A DNA stretch of 64,000 nucleotides from Hymenobacter lapidiphilus (GCF_013377885.1 NZ_JABKAU010000015.1:47360-111359); one strand, 5' to 3'; shown: positions 21,109-32,916, counted from the stretch's first letter. The notes: generated by a model not told the origin, from the letters alone. Numbers and translations: made by a program.

Positions 21109-21243
21109 AAGAACAGTCATTCTGAGCGAAGGCGCAGCCGGAGTCGAAGAATCTCTACTGCAATGGTGACCCTAACGTAGGATTACTTTGGCAGTAGAGA
21201 TTCTTCGACTCCGGCTGCGCCTTCGCTCAGAATGACTGTTCTT
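21109..21243. repeat. Family A intergenic palindrome, copy 4 (perfect 53-bp arms)
   Basis: Arms 21109-21161 and 21191-21243 are perfectly complementary over 53 bases, with a 29-base loop. The core is GTCATTCTGAGCGAAGGCG then GGAGTCGAAGAATCTC. The right arm ends 20 bases before the mnmG stop codon, so on the mnmG transcript it forms a very stable 3' hairpin. Confidence 0.95.
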
Positions 21244-21262
21244 CTGGTTTTCAGTTCACGAC

Positions 21263-23131
21263 CTACCGGCCCAGGTACACCATCAGCACCGACACGTCGG
21301 CCGGGCTGACGCCGCTGATGCGGCTGGCCTGACCCAGGGTTTCGGGTTGGATTTTGAGCAGCTTTTCGCGGGCCTCGTGCGAGAGGGCGGGCATGGCCTG
21401 GTAGTCGAGGCGGCCCTGGATGATGAAGTTTTCCAGCTCCTGCATGCGGGCGGCCTGCTGGTGTTCCTTCTCCAGGTAGGCCTCGTACTTCACCAGGATT
21501 TCGGCCTGCTCCAGCGCATCGGGGCGGTAAGGGGCCAGCGCCAGCGCGAGGCCGGGCAGGGCGGCGGCCAACGCCGGCAGCTCCACGCCGGGGCGGCGCA
21601 ACAGGTTCACGGCCCGGGTTTTCTCGCTGATTTCGGCCGAGCCGATTTCCGTGAGCCAGCCGTTGATGTCGGCTGCTTCGATGCCGAAATTCTTCAGCAG
21701 CTTGGCTACTTCTTTGGTCTGCTGCTCCTTTTCGCGCACGCGCTCCATGCGCTCTTCCGAGGCCAGCCCCAGCTCGTAGCCCAGCGGCGTCAGGCGCAGG
21801 TCGGCGTTGTCCTGGCGCAATAGCAGGCGGTGCTCGGCGCGGCTTGTGAACATGCGGTAGGGCTCGTCGGTGCCCTTGTTCACGAGGTCATCAATGAGCA
21901 CGCCGATGTAGGCCTGGCTGCGCGAAAGCACAAACGGGGCCTCGCCGTGCACCTTGCGGTGGGCGTTGATGCCGGCCATCAGGCCCTGGCAGGCGGCTTC
22001 CTCGTAGCCGGTGGTGCCGTTTATCTGGCCCGCGAAATAGAGGTTGGCCACCCGCTTGGTTTCCAGCGTGAGGTGGAGCTGGGTAGGCGGGAAGAAGTCG
22101 TACTCGATGGCGTAGCCGGGGCGGAACATCTTGGCATTCTCGAAGCCGGCAATTTTGCGCAAAGCGCGGTACTGTACGTCTTCGGGCAGGCTGCTCGAAA
22201 AGCCGTTCACGTACACTTCCACCGTGCTCCAGCCCTCGGGCTCCACAAAAATCTGGTGGCGGTCCTTGTCGGCGAAGCGGTTGATTTTGTCCTCTACGCT
22301 CGGGCAGTAGCGCGGCCCCAGCCCCTTAATACGCCCCTGAAACATGGGCGACTTCTCGAAGCCCTCCTTCAGGATTTCGTGGACCTCGGGGTTGGTATAG
22401 GTGATGTGGCAGGGCCGCTGCCTGGGCAGCGCGGGCGTGTCGAGGTAGCTGAACTTGCCGGGCACTTCGTCGCCGGGCTGCTCTTCCATCTTGCTATAGT
22501 CGAGGCTGCGGCCATCCACACGGGGCGGGGTGCCGGTTTTCATGCGGCCCGCCTCGAAGCCCAGCTCCAACAGTTGCTCGGTGAGGCCGGTGCTGCCCTT
22601 CTCGGCCATGCGGCCCCCGCCGAACTGCTTCTCACCGATGTGGATGAGGCCGTTGAGGAAAGTGCCGTTGGTAAGCACCACCGACTTGGCCCGGAAGTCG
22701 ATGCCGAGCTGGGTTTTCACGCCTACGCACACGCCGTCTTCCACCAGCAGACCCGTTACAGCCTCCTGCCAGAAATCCACATTGGGGGTTTGCTCCAGCG
22801 CCAGGCGCCACTCCTCGGCAAAGCGCATCCGGTCCGATTGCGCCCGTGGGCTCCACATGGCGGGGCCCTTGGAGCGGTTCAGCATCCGGAACTGAATCAT
22901 GGTCTTGTCGGTAATGATGCCCGACATACCACCCAACGCGTCCACCTCGCGCACAATCTGGCCCTTGGCCACGCCACCCATGGCCGGGTTGCACGACATC
23001 TGGGCGATGGTGTTCATGTTCATGGTAACCAGCAGGACTTTGGAGCCCAGCTTAGCGGCGGCGGCGGCGGCCTCACAGCCGGCGTGGCCCGCACCCACCA
23101 CTAGCACATCGTATTCTTCTTGCTGAAACAT
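21263..23131 (-). CDS. mnmG: tRNA uridine-5-carboxymethylaminomethyl synthesis enzyme MnmG (GidA)
   Basis: MnmG works with MnmE to install the cmnm5 group on U34 of certain tRNAs, using FAD and NADH. At 622 aa it has the usual length. The N-terminal FAD fold reads [12 protein letters not shown]. Further landmarks are [22 protein letters not shown], the GTFLNG stretch, [14 protein letters not shown], and [19 protein letters not shown]. The tail ([17 protein letters not shown]) is the conserved C-terminal helical domain. The ATG at 23131 follows a TAAATTTG -7 box. Its nearness to a DnaA-box cluster fits the common gidA-oriC association. Confidence 0.97.
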   Translation of the reverse strand: MFQQEEYDVLVVGAGHAGCEAAAAAAKLGSKVLLVTMNMNTIAQMSCNPAMGGVAKGQIVREVDALGGMSGIITDKTMIQFRMLNRSKGPAMWSPRAQSDRMRFAEEWRLALEQTPNVDFWQEAVTGLLVEDGVCVGVKTQLGIDFRAKSVVLTNGTFLNGLIHIGEKQFGGGRMAEKGSTGLTEQLLELGFEAGRMKTGTPPRVDGRSLDYSKMEEQPGDEVPGKFSYLDTPALPRQRPCHITYTNPEVHEILKEGFEKSPMFQGRIKGLGPRYCPSVEDKINRFADKDRHQIFVEPEGWSTVEVYVNGFSSSLPEDVQYRALRKIAGFENAKMFRPGYAIEYDFFPPTQLHLTLETKRVANLYFAGQINGTTGYEEAACQGLMAGINAHRKVHGEAPFVLSRSQAYIGVLIDDLVNKGTDEPYRMFTSRAEHRLLLRQDNADLRLTPLGYELGLASEERMERVREKEQQTKEVAKLLKNFGIEAADINGWLTEIGSAEISEKTRAVNLLRRPGVELPALAAALPGLALALAPYRPDALEQAEILVKYEAYLEKEHQQAARMQELENFIIQGRLDYQAMPALSHEAREKLLKIQPETLGQASRISGVSPADVSVLMVYLGR

Positions 23132-23182
23132 AGTTGGTTAATCTGCCTGCGCCGGAAAGAGTTCAACGCGCAGATGCTGCCG

Positions 23183-23190
23183 CAAATTTA
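23183..23190 (-). promoter_or_regulatory. -7 box for mnmG
   Basis: The lower strand reads TAAATTTG, 52 bases upstream of the mnmG ATG, suggesting mnmG has its own promoter within the block. CTAGCTGTTAGCT repeat text lies just upstream at 23202-23214. Confidence 0.5.
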
Positions 23191-23224
23191 CCGCCTTTTT
23201 CCTAGCTGTTAGCTTTAGTGAACT

Positions 23225-23342
23225 ACGTAGGGGCGGGGCTTGTCGCCGCCCGCCGTAAGAACAAACCGCCGGAACAACCCAAGCGGTTTTCGCTCAACGC
23301 AAATCGTTCAAAGGCGGGCGGGGGCAAGCCCCGCCCCTACGT
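23225..23342. repeat. Family C GC-rich palindrome, copy 1
   Basis: Arms 23225-23254 and 23313-23342 (30 bases, two mismatches) share the core ACGTAGGGGCGGGGCTTG...CCGCCCGCC. The 58-base middle shows no structure I can name. It separates mnmG from the arginyltransferase-like gene. Two other copies are in the window. Confidence 0.88.
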
Positions 23343-23355
23343 CGTTCAATCAAGT

Positions 23356-24042
23356 TCAAATTCCTGTCAACACAGCGTTCTGGGCGTCCACCCGCTCCCA
23401 GGAAAACGGATACCACGCTTCCCGCAAACAGTCGAATACTTCGGTGGCGGCTGGGCAGGGAAATAGCTTGTAGTCGAACTTGGGGTAGCCGTGGACTACG
23501 TAGCCGGGGTAGTAGTGCGTGTAATGGCGGCGGCGCGCTTCCTCCATCTTCAGGAGCATGAGTACCTTACCCAAACTGAATTTGCGGTAGTCGGGGTCGT
23601 AGAAGTTCATGATGCCCGCCATCGTCCGCTCGCCGGCGTCGAAAATACCGGCCGCCACTAGCCGGCCCGCCTCGCGCACTTCCAGCACTTCGGTCTGGAA
23701 CACGTTGTGGGTGGCCCCGTTCAGCAGGAAGGTTTCCACCGTATCGGGCGCATCGAAGGTGATGCTTTGGCGGTAGCGGGCGTAGAGCTCTTCCAACTCG
23801 TTTGTCAGCTCGAAGGGCCGTAGCTGAAGCGTGAACCGCTCGGCCTGGCGCAACAAGCGGCGCTGAACCGGGCCGTACGCCACCTCGGCCAGCACCATAC
23901 GGAGCCAGTGCACCGTGTACACCTGCTCCCCTACTGGCAGAAACAGGCAGGTAAACAGGTCCTGGTGCATGCGGTAGTAGCCCTGGCTCAGATAGAAATC
24001 CAGGGCCCGGCCGGGAACGACAAGCGGCGGCGTGGCAGACAT
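23356..24042 (-). CDS. Arginyl-tRNA--protein transferase-like (ATE/Bpt, GNAT fold)
   Basis: A 228-aa protein resembling the C-terminal ATE domain, which moves an amino acid from aminoacyl-tRNA to protein N-termini (N-degron tagging). The diagnostic region is present: GIFDAGERTMAGIMNFYDPD, SLGKVLMLLKMEEARR and YPGYVVHGYPKFDYK. The N-terminal Cys-rich segment of canonical Bpt enzymes is reduced; only isolated cysteines remain. Activity is therefore uncertain, and a GNAT enzyme with another substrate is possible. It lies 70 bases downstream of ybeY in the same direction. Confidence 0.65.
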   Translation of the reverse strand: MSATPPLVVPGRALDFYLSQGYYRMHQDLFTCLFLPVGEQVYTVHWLRMVLAEVAYGPVQRRLLRQAERFTLQLRPFELTNELEELYARYRQSITFDAPDTVETFLLNGATHNVFQTEVLEVREAGRLVAAGIFDAGERTMAGIMNFYDPDYRKFSLGKVLMLLKMEEARRRHYTHYYPGYVVHGYPKFDYKLFPCPAATEVFDCLREAWYPFSWERVDAQNAVLTGI

Positions 24043-24062
24043 ACGGGGGGTGCCGGTAGAAC

Positions 24063-24092
24063 AAAAAACGCCCGCGTTTCGGCAGGCGTTTT
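24063..24092 (-). terminator. Intrinsic terminator after ybeY
   Basis: On the lower strand AAAACGCC...GGCGTTTT forms a hairpin followed by a run of T, 21 bases after the ybeY stop and just before the arginyltransferase-like gene. It may only attenuate read-through, because the next gene has no clear promoter. Confidence 0.7.
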
Positions 24093-24112
24093 CAAATCAA
24101 ACTAAAGGAAGA

Positions 24113-24595
24113 TTAGAACATGCGGAGTAGCAAGCAGTCATCTTCCTTTTTGCGCATGGCGGTCTGGCTGAGCAGGTCCTTATCGGCGTAGCCGAGCAGG
24201 TGCAGCACACCATGAATCATCACGCGGTGCAGTTCGTCGCGGAAGGTGACGCCGTGAGTGACGGCATTCTCGCGCACCCGATCCACGGAAATAAAGATGT
24301 CGCCTTCGAGCATATCGGCGTCGTCGGCGTTGTCGAACGAGATGACGTCGGTGTAGGTGTCGTGGTCGAGGTACTCCACGTTCACCTTATGCAGGTACTC
24401 ATCGGAGCAGAAGATGTAGGTGAGCTGCACGATTTCGTGCTCGTGCACTTCGGCCACGCGCTCAATCCAGGAGGTTAGTTCGCGGGCGTCGTCGAGCTCA
24501 AAATCCACCTCTTCCACCATAAACTCGATGCCATGCGATTCGGCACCGGGTCCCGGCTCATCTAACTCATCGAACTCGGTGGGCAGGTCGCTCAT
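24113..24595 (-). CDS. ybeY: Endoribonuclease YbeY (rRNA maturation)
   Basis: YbeY is a metal-dependent RNase involved in 16S rRNA 3'-end maturation and ribosome quality control. The 160-aa protein has the family motif HGVLHLLGYAD. The first two zinc ligands are His128 and His132, but the third position, normally His, is Asp138. I recall this substitution as usual in Bacteroidota YbeY. Other landmarks are YTDVISFDN and EGDIFISVDRV. The N-terminal 25 residues are acidic and longer than in E. coli. It sits between the RsbW-like gene and the arginyltransferase-like gene, in the same direction. Confidence 0.93.
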   Translation of the reverse strand: MSDLPTEFDELDEPGPGAESHGIEFMVEEVDFELDDARELTSWIERVAEVHEHEIVQLTYIFCSDEYLHKVNVEYLDHDTYTDVISFDNADDADMLEGDIFISVDRVRENAVTHGVTFRDELHRVMIHGVLHLLGYADKDLLSQTAMRKKEDDCLLLRMF

Positions 24596-24662
24596 GGCAG
24601 CCGAAAACGGGGGTGGAATGAAAAATCAGGCAAAGGAAAAGCAGAACCAGCCGGGTTGAAAC

Positions 24663-25136
24663 CTAGCGGGCAGCCGGAGCCTCGGCACCGTTGATGGTCG
24701 AATGGCGCTCTTCAGCCTCTCCATCGGCCTCCGAACTGGGCAACAAGAAGGTCAGCAGCACATGGCGGCCATCCTTGTTGAACTCCACTTCATCGGCGAG
24801 GTGGCGAATGAGGAAGATACCGCGGCCCCCGGGGTTTTCGATGTTTTCGGGGGCCGTTGGGTCGAGCAGGTTGTCGTAGTCGAAACCAGCGCCCTCATCC
24901 TCAATCTCAAACCGCACCCTATCGGACTCGACCTGCAGCGAAAGCAGCACGTTTTTGTCCTTGTCGAACTTATTGCCGTGGCGGATAGCGTTGTTGACGG
25001 CCTCGGTGACGGCCACCATAATGTTTCCGTAAATATCGTCGTCGATATGAAACGTATCCTTCGAGTTGTCGATAAAGCTCTCCACTACGCGGATGTTCTC
25101 AACGAGCGAAGGAATTTGAATTTTAACCTGCTTCAT
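24663..25136 (-). CDS. RsbW-like ATP-binding protein (HATPase_c_2, anti-sigma/serine kinase family)
   Basis: A 157-aa single-domain GHKL ATPase. The N box is EAVNNAIRHGN, the G1 box EDEGAGFDYDNL and the G2 box GGRGIFLIRHLADEV. Relatives bind and phosphorylate anti-anti-sigma factors or hold sigma factors. No STAS anti-anti-sigma gene or sigma gene is adjacent, so the partner is unknown. The last 25 residues are acidic and disordered-looking. Transcription probably continues from the DUF4175 gene (51-base gap) and into ybeY (67-base gap). Confidence 0.85.
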   Translation of the reverse strand: MKQVKIQIPSLVENIRVVESFIDNSKDTFHIDDDIYGNIMVAVTEAVNNAIRHGNKFDKDKNVLLSLQVESDRVRFEIEDEGAGFDYDNLLDPTAPENIENPGGRGIFLIRHLADEVEFNKDGRHVLLTFLLPSSEADGEAEERHSTINGAEAPAAR

Positions 25137-25187
25137 ACTGAGTAAAAAAGAGAAGGGCGGCGGGTAAAAGGTAAAAATAGCAGAACG

Positions 25188-28100
25188 CTACTTCATTTGC
25201 TGAAAATACTCGCTCACCTTACGCTGATAGTACGGGGTGAGGGTGGGAGGCACGGCGCGAAGCAGCTCGGTCTGACGGGTTTGCTGGCGCTGGTACTGCT
25301 GGAACGCGGGTGGAAAAACGGGCGGACGTTGCTGGGCTGTCTGGGCTTCGCGCTTGTCGTCCTGGTCCCGCTCGCGGGCCGATTTCTCGGCTTCAAGCAA
25401 CCGGGTCAGGATTTGGCGCTGGCGCATAACAGTCTGCTCCGTCAGCCGCTTGTTTACGAGGTCGGTTTCGGTTTGTTCCATCATTTTCTTGATGTCGCCG
25501 AGGCCGCCGGCGCCTCCCTGGCCCTGCCCGTCCTTGTTGGGGTCGGGTTTGCCACCGCCGGGCTTGTTGCCCTGCATTTTCTCCAGCTCCTGCATGGCCT
25601 GGCGCAGCATCTGCTGCTGGCCGGCCAGCTTGGCCAACTCTTCGGATAGCGCCCGGCCAGATTTTCCACTCTGCTGGAGCTGCTGAATCTGCTGGTTGAG
25701 CTGCTGCTGCATGCGGCCCATCTGGCCCTCGCCGGCTGAGGAGCCCTTTTTCTTCTTGCGGCCCGGCTTGCCGCCGCCCTGCTGCTGCTGGCTCTGGCTA
25801 TCGCGCTGCTGCTGCTGCATCTGCTGGAGGGCATCATTAAGCATCAGGGCCAGGTTGTTCATGCTGGTCATGGCCTGCTGCTGGGTGCTGGTGGCGCGGC
25901 CCACGTTGCGGTCCTTGATGTGGCCCAGCGCCTCGTCCATGCGGCCGTTCATCTCGCCCACCTCGCGGGTCACGAAGCTTTGAATCTGGGAGACGCGGTT
26001 GGCCAGCGCGTACAGCGAATCCTGCACCACCCGGGCATCGTCCTTGAGCTTGCGTTGGGTCTGGCCGAGCTGCACGAAGCGCGGGTCGCTCTGATCCACC
26101 TGCCGGAACTGCTGCATCAGGTTCTCCTCATCGAAGCTGAGCTTGAGCAGGTTTTCGAGGATGTCGCGCAGGTCGTCGATGTTTTCTTGCTGCTGGTCGG
26201 CTTCCTCCTGCTCCATCTGCTGCTGCATCTGCTGGGCCATCTGCTGCATCTTCTGGGCAGCCTTGCTCTGGCTCTGGCTGGCCTTCTGGTTCTGGTTTTT
26301 GCCCAGTTGCTGCTGGCTCTGCTGCTGCTGCTCGTCTACCTGCTGCTGGTCCTGCTTCATCTCGTCGGCTCCGTTTTCGCCGTCGAGTTGCTTGTCCATT
26401 TCCTTGAGGTCTTTGAGGTCTTCCTTCACCTCCTCAAACTTCTGCTGCTGCTCAGTTTGCTGGTTTTTGAGGTCCTCGTTCTTGGCTTTCTGCTGTTCGT
26501 TGCTGAGCTTGTTGTCGGGGTTCTGCTTGTCGTTCTTCTCGGTTTGCTCGGCCAGTTTCTGCTGCTCCTGGGCCAGCTGCTGGAGCTTTTCGAGGGCCTG
26601 GTCCTGCTTCTGCTCAAACTGCAGTTGCTTGAACATTTCGAGGGCCCGCTCCAGCTCCTTTTGCAGGGTGTTTTCCTTGTTTTCGAGCTGCTGAAGCAGT
26701 TTCTGGATGTCGGGCTGGTTCTGGTCTTCCTGCTGCTCCAGCAGCTTGCGCAGCTCCTCGTAGAGCTTCTTGGTTTCGGGGTCGAGCAGGTCGTCCATCA
26801 GCTTCTGCAGCTCCTTGGCTTTCTCGGCCAGCTCCTCGTTTTTCTGCGGGTCGAGCTGGTTTTGCTGCTCCTGCAGCTGCTCGAACTGGCGCTTGAGGTC
26901 AGCCAGCGCTTGGTCCATCTCCTGCTTGCTGTCCAGCATGTCTTTAAGCTGCTTGCGGTCCTGGAAGTTGAGGTCGCGCTTCACTTTCAGCTTGTCCTGG
27001 GCCTTGGCCAGCTCACGCTCCATCTTCTTCGATTCCTGGGCGGCCTGGCTCATCTGGCTTTGCATGGCCTCGCTCTGGGAAGCCAGTTGCTGGCGCTGCT
27101 CGGTGCGCGAGGGCAGCCGGAACTCGGCCACCCGGCTGCGGCCCGGCTTGGCGCCGTTCACGCCGTCGTTGTCCCAGGCCTGCACAAAGTATTCGAGCCG
27201 GTCGCCGGGCTTTAGGCTGAGCCGGCGCACATCCCAGGCATAAGCGTAGCTCTGGCTGGGCCCGCTGCCCAGCGGCAGGGCGCGGGTCTGGTAGGCGGCA
27301 TTGGGGTTGTTTTTGCCGAGGATGCGGTAGTGCAGTTGCAGGCGCGAAAATCCGTAGTCGTCGCGCAGGTTGCCGCCCAGAGCCAGAAACTGCCGGGCCG
27401 TGGTGTCCTGGAAACTCTCCAGCGTCACTTCGGGCGCTGCGTCCGCAATTACGGTCAGCTGGTACTCAATCGGGTCGCGGTTGGGGCTGGCGGCGTTGCG
27501 CAGGCGCACGGCGTAGTTCTGGCTGCGAGTGGCCCGGCGGCGCAGATGAAACTGCCCGGCGGCGGCCTCGTCGGGCGTGGCGGCCACGGTTTCATTGGGG
27601 TTCTGGAAGTTCAGTTGGAGCTGATCGGTGGCTTCAGTCTGAAACTCCCAGCGCAGCTCCGTGCCCTCGGGCACCGTGAGGTTGCCGGTGTTGCGAATGG
27701 TTTCGTTGGGCCGGCCCACGTAGGCCGGGTACACGGCCCGGATGGCGAAGTCGCGCAGGTTGGGCCGGGCCTTCACCTTCAGCTTGTAGTCGTCCGACGA
27801 AAAGCCGGCTGCTGCCAGCTGGAAGTCCACGTTCTGGCGCAGCTGCCGGAAATCGTAGCGAAAGCGGTTGCCGGATTCGCGGGTCAGGCGGCGCTCCTTG
27901 CCCTCGTACTGAATGCTGATTTCGTTGGGCAGCACCTCCCCTTCCACCGTCACGTTCAGGCTGAAATCTTCGCCCTTAAACGCCGTGAGGCTTTTATTCT
28001 CCACCACGAACGTAAACGGCGCGGGCGGACTATACTTCTGGTTGTAGTTGAGAATGCGGCCGGTGCCCTGCACGAAGAAAGCCGGGTAAGCCAGCAGCAG

Positions 28101-28625
28101 CACCGCCACCACGCCCGCAGGTACGGCTACGTACTTCCATAGCGGCTTGGTTTGGCGCTGAATATTGATGCCCTGCGAAAACTCCAGGCCGCGCAGTTGC
28201 CCGGCTCGTTGCTCCAGACTGGCGGCCAGCAGTGCGTTTTCCTGAGCCTGCCCGCGTAGCTGCAGCGCGTTCAGCAGCTTGTCCTGCACCTGCGGAAATA
28301 ACTCGCCCACGCGGCGGGCGGCCTGTTCGTCCGAGAGCATGCGGCGCAGATGCGTAAGGGCCGCCAGCGGCTGCCAGATCCAGCGCACGAAAGCGTACAC
28401 CATGCCTCCTACGAACCCGAATAGCAGCCCGGCCCGCACCCAGGTGGGTAGGTACAGGAAGTATTCGAGCAGGCTGAATACCAGGAACACACTCAGCAGC
28501 AGGCCGCCGGCCACCAGGGCCCCGCGCACCAGCAGACTCAGGTAAAACTTGCGCTTAAACGCATCGAGACGGGCCAGCACATCGTCCAAAGCCCGGGTCG
28601 TCGCGGGGTCTTGCTCCACTCCCAT
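25188..28625 (-). CDS. DUF4175 family membrane protein with long Gln-rich coiled coil
   Basis: An 1145-aa protein anchored by three hydrophobic segments near the N-terminus (about 30-50, 60-80 and 168-190). A beta-rich periplasmic region (about 200-500) follows and includes FRYDFRQLRQNVDFQL and GRSRVAEFRLPS. From about 505 to 1090 it is almost continuous Gln/Glu/Lys/Leu heptad sequence, a very long coiled coil with polyglutamine patches. This layout fits DUF4175, whose function is not known. The position upstream of the ATPase, ybeY and mnmG recalls an arrangement I believe is common in Bacteroidota. The 431-aa Leu-rich plus-strand frame is a shadow of its CAG codons. Confidence 0.85.
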   Translation of the reverse strand: MGVEQDPATTRALDDVLARLDAFKRKFYLSLLVRGALVAGGLLLSVFLVFSLLEYFLYLPTWVRAGLLFGFVGGMVYAFVRWIWQPLAALTHLRRMLSDEQAARRVGELFPQVQDKLLNALQLRGQAQENALLAASLEQRAGQLRGLEFSQGINIQRQTKPLWKYVAVPAGVVAVLLLAYPAFFVQGTGRILNYNQKYSPPAPFTFVVENKSLTAFKGEDFSLNVTVEGEVLPNEISIQYEGKERRLTRESGNRFRYDFRQLRQNVDFQLAAAGFSSDDYKLKVKARPNLRDFAIRAVYPAYVGRPNETIRNTGNLTVPEGTELRWEFQTEATDQLQLNFQNPNETVAATPDEAAAGQFHLRRRATRSQNYAVRLRNAASPNRDPIEYQLTVIADAAPEVTLESFQDTTARQFLALGGNLRDDYGFSRLQLHYRILGKNNPNAAYQTRALPLGSGPSQSYAYAWDVRRLSLKPGDRLEYFVQAWDNDGVNGAKPGRSRVAEFRLPSRTEQRQQLASQSEAMQSQMSQAAQESKKMERELAKAQDKLKVKRDLNFQDRKQLKDMLDSKQEMDQALADLKRQFEQLQEQQNQLDPQKNEELAEKAKELQKLMDDLLDPETKKLYEELRKLLEQQEDQNQPDIQKLLQQLENKENTLQKELERALEMFKQLQFEQKQDQALEKLQQLAQEQQKLAEQTEKNDKQNPDNKLSNEQQKAKNEDLKNQQTEQQQKFEEVKEDLKDLKEMDKQLDGENGADEMKQDQQQVDEQQQQSQQQLGKNQNQKASQSQSKAAQKMQQMAQQMQQQMEQEEADQQQENIDDLRDILENLLKLSFDEENLMQQFRQVDQSDPRFVQLGQTQRKLKDDARVVQDSLYALANRVSQIQSFVTREVGEMNGRMDEALGHIKDRNVGRATSTQQQAMTSMNNLALMLNDALQQMQQQQRDSQSQQQQGGGKPGRKKKKGSSAGEGQMGRMQQQLNQQIQQLQQSGKSGRALSEELAKLAGQQQMLRQAMQELEKMQGNKPGGGKPDPNKDGQGQGGAGGLGDIKKMMEQTETDLVNKRLTEQTVMRQRQILTRLLEAEKSARERDQDDKREAQTAQQRPPVFPPAFQQYQRQQTRQTELLRAVPPTLTPYYQRKVSEYFQQMK

Positions 28626-28830
28626 AAACGTATTCAGTAAGCTGCTGGCTGTCAGCTACCAGCTGTTAGCTTTGTTCTGGCTGACAACAAATTACACGGT
28701 CTTTTGTGCAAGAGACGCCAGCTCGGTCTTTTAGCTGCCCGATTCAGGTCCGGGAAAGATACAACTTTCACCCCGTCAGGCAGTGTAAGATGGACAACGG
28801 AAATGGGGTAACAGGTTCCTTTCCAACCTA

Positions 28831-28972
28831 GGTTACAGCGGGCGACGTAGGGGCGGGGCTTGTCCCCGCCCGCCGCTACGACGGGATTCAAAGGGTTTTA
28901 GTTAGCCGTTCAACGCATCGTGCTAACGGCGGGTGGGGGCTTGTCCCCGCCCCTACGCCGCCCGCCGTAACC
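28831..28972. repeat. Family C GC-rich palindrome, copy 2, with locus-specific outer arms
   Basis: The left arm is about 28831-28874 and the right arm about 28928-28972. The shared core is GTAGGGGCGGGGCTTGTCCC. Outside it, GGTTACAGCGGGCG on the left faces CGCCCGCCGTAACC on the right, so pairing continues beyond the family core. It occupies most of the 454-base gap 28626-29079. The rest of that gap holds AGCTG repeat text at 28649-28674 and the PAP2 gene promoter. Confidence 0.85.
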
Positions 28973-29041
28973 CGGATTTTCTAAAGCAGCTATAAGCTGA
29001 CACCTTTCTCCGCCGAATAAAAGCTAACAGCCCACGATATG

Positions 29042-29049
29042 TACCTTTA
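29042..29049 (+). promoter_or_regulatory. -7-like box for the PAP2-like gene
   Basis: TACCTTTA, one base off TAnnTTTG, 30 bases upstream of the GTG start at 29080. Confidence 0.45.
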
Positions 29050-29079
29050 GGCCACTTCCTCATTTGTCTCTCCCGGCTT

Positions 29080-29715
29080 GTGCCCCGACTGTTGGCCACG
29101 GTACTATCGGCGGTGTTTCATCCGCTGCTGGTGCCGCTTTATCTGTTTTATATCGTGTGCTACCAACTGCCGGGCGTAGCAGCGCACCCGGCCCTGCCGG
29201 CCCGCGGGCTCGTGTTGGCCTTGGTGGCGGGCGGCACGCTGGGCCTTCCGGGCCTGGGCACGGCCCTGCTGGTGTGGCTGGGCTACGCCGATTCGGTGGA
29301 GTTGCGGCAGCGTCGGCAGCGCACCATGCCCCTGCTACTGGCCGCGCTCAGCTTCGGCGTTACGGCCGCGCTACTTTACCGCCCCCAGGAGCCCGACCCG
29401 CTGCTTTTCCGGATGATGGCGGGCATGACGCTGGCCGTACTGCTAACGCTGCTCATTACGCTCCGCTGGAAGATTTCGGCCCACGGCGTGGGCATGGGCG
29501 GCGCGTTCGGCTTGCTGTTGCTACTGCATCTCAGTAGCACTACCGAAACTGCCAGCCTCTGGTGGCTGGCCGGCTGCGCGGTTGTAGCCGCCGCCGTAAG
29601 CCGCGCCCGGCTGGTGCTCGATGCCCACACGCCCGCCCAGGTGTGGGCCGGGCTGGCGCTTGGCTTGAGCGTGGCGTTGGGTATCGGGGTCGTAAGTAGC
29701 TGGTTTTTAGGCTAA
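29080..29715 (+). CDS. PAP2-like membrane phosphatase
   Basis: A 211-aa polytopic membrane protein with about six helices. The C-terminal half has WKISAHGVGMGGAFG, resembling the PSGH motif with its catalytic His, and SRARLVLDAHTPAQVWAG, matching the SRxxxxxHxxxDVxAG motif with the second His. Members dephosphorylate lipid phosphates such as undecaprenyl pyrophosphate. The first catalytic motif (KxxxxxxRP) is weak: RQRRQRTMP near residue 85 may stand for it. The start is a GTG preceded by a -7-like box. Confidence 0.75.
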   Translation: MPRLLATVLSAVFHPLLVPLYLFYIVCYQLPGVAAHPALPARGLVLALVAGGTLGLPGLGTALLVWLGYADSVELRQRRQRTMPLLLAALSFGVTAALLYRPQEPDPLLFRMMAGMTLAVLLTLLITLRWKISAHGVGMGGAFGLLLLLHLSSTTETASLWWLAGCAVVAAAVSRARLVLDAHTPAQVWAGLALGLSVALGIGVVSSWFLG

Positions 29716-29719
29716 GCAA

Positions 29720-29820
29720 GATGTAGAGACGTGCTATTTTGCGTCTCGTCGTTGCTGACGTTGCCTGTGTTCGACGTAGGCCGTTCAACGACGAGACGTA
29801 AAATATTGTGTCTCTACATC
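29720..29820. repeat. Family B imperfect palindrome (GTAGAGACG type)
   Basis: Arms 29720-29754 and 29786-29820 (35 bases) pair with several mismatches, sharing GATGTAGAGACG and CGTCTCGTCGTTG elements. It is related to the short hairpin at 32974-33001. Confidence 0.75.
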
Positions 29821-29850
29821 ATACACGCAGAAGTGCTTCATCACCAACTA

Positions 29851-29885
29851 AAAAAGGTCCCGCAACAACCGTTGCGGGACCTTTT
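29851..29885. terminator. Bidirectional terminator between the PAP2-like gene and gcvP
   Basis: AAAAGGTCCCGCAAC and GTTGCGGGACCTTTT form a perfect 15-bp stem with a 4-base loop, with A- and T-runs outside. It sits between two convergent genes. Confidence 0.9.
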
Positions 29886-29894
29886 ACATACATT

Positions 29895-29935
29895 CTAAGC
29901 TCTAAGCTCTAAGCTCTAAGCTCTAAGCTCTAAGC

Positions 29936-29936
<1 letters not shown>
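29895..29936. repeat. Six-copy 7-bp tandem repeat abutting the gcvP stop codon
   Basis: Five exact copies of CTAAGCT and a sixth ending CTAAGCC run head to tail without interruption. The last base is shared with the gcvP stop codon. The copy number could vary by slippage. Confidence 0.95.
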
Positions 29937-32860
<2,924 letters not shown>

Positions 32861-32908
32861 AAAGGGGTGGATGAGGGTGGCAACGAAAGGCTTGGGTAGT
32901 ACCTCCAA

Positions 32909-32916
32909 CAAAGGTA
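32909..32916 (-). promoter_or_regulatory. -7 box for gcvP
   Basis: The lower strand reads TACCTTTG, 48 bases upstream of the gcvP ATG. It overlaps the end of the longer open frame, which supports the shorter start. Confidence 0.6.

Noticed and set aside
25920..27215. A 431-codon Leu-rich plus-strand frame
   Set aside because: It is the mirror of CAG/GAG codons in the DUF4175 coiled coil (CTG/CTC Leu on the other strand). No start signal or real protein pattern is present.
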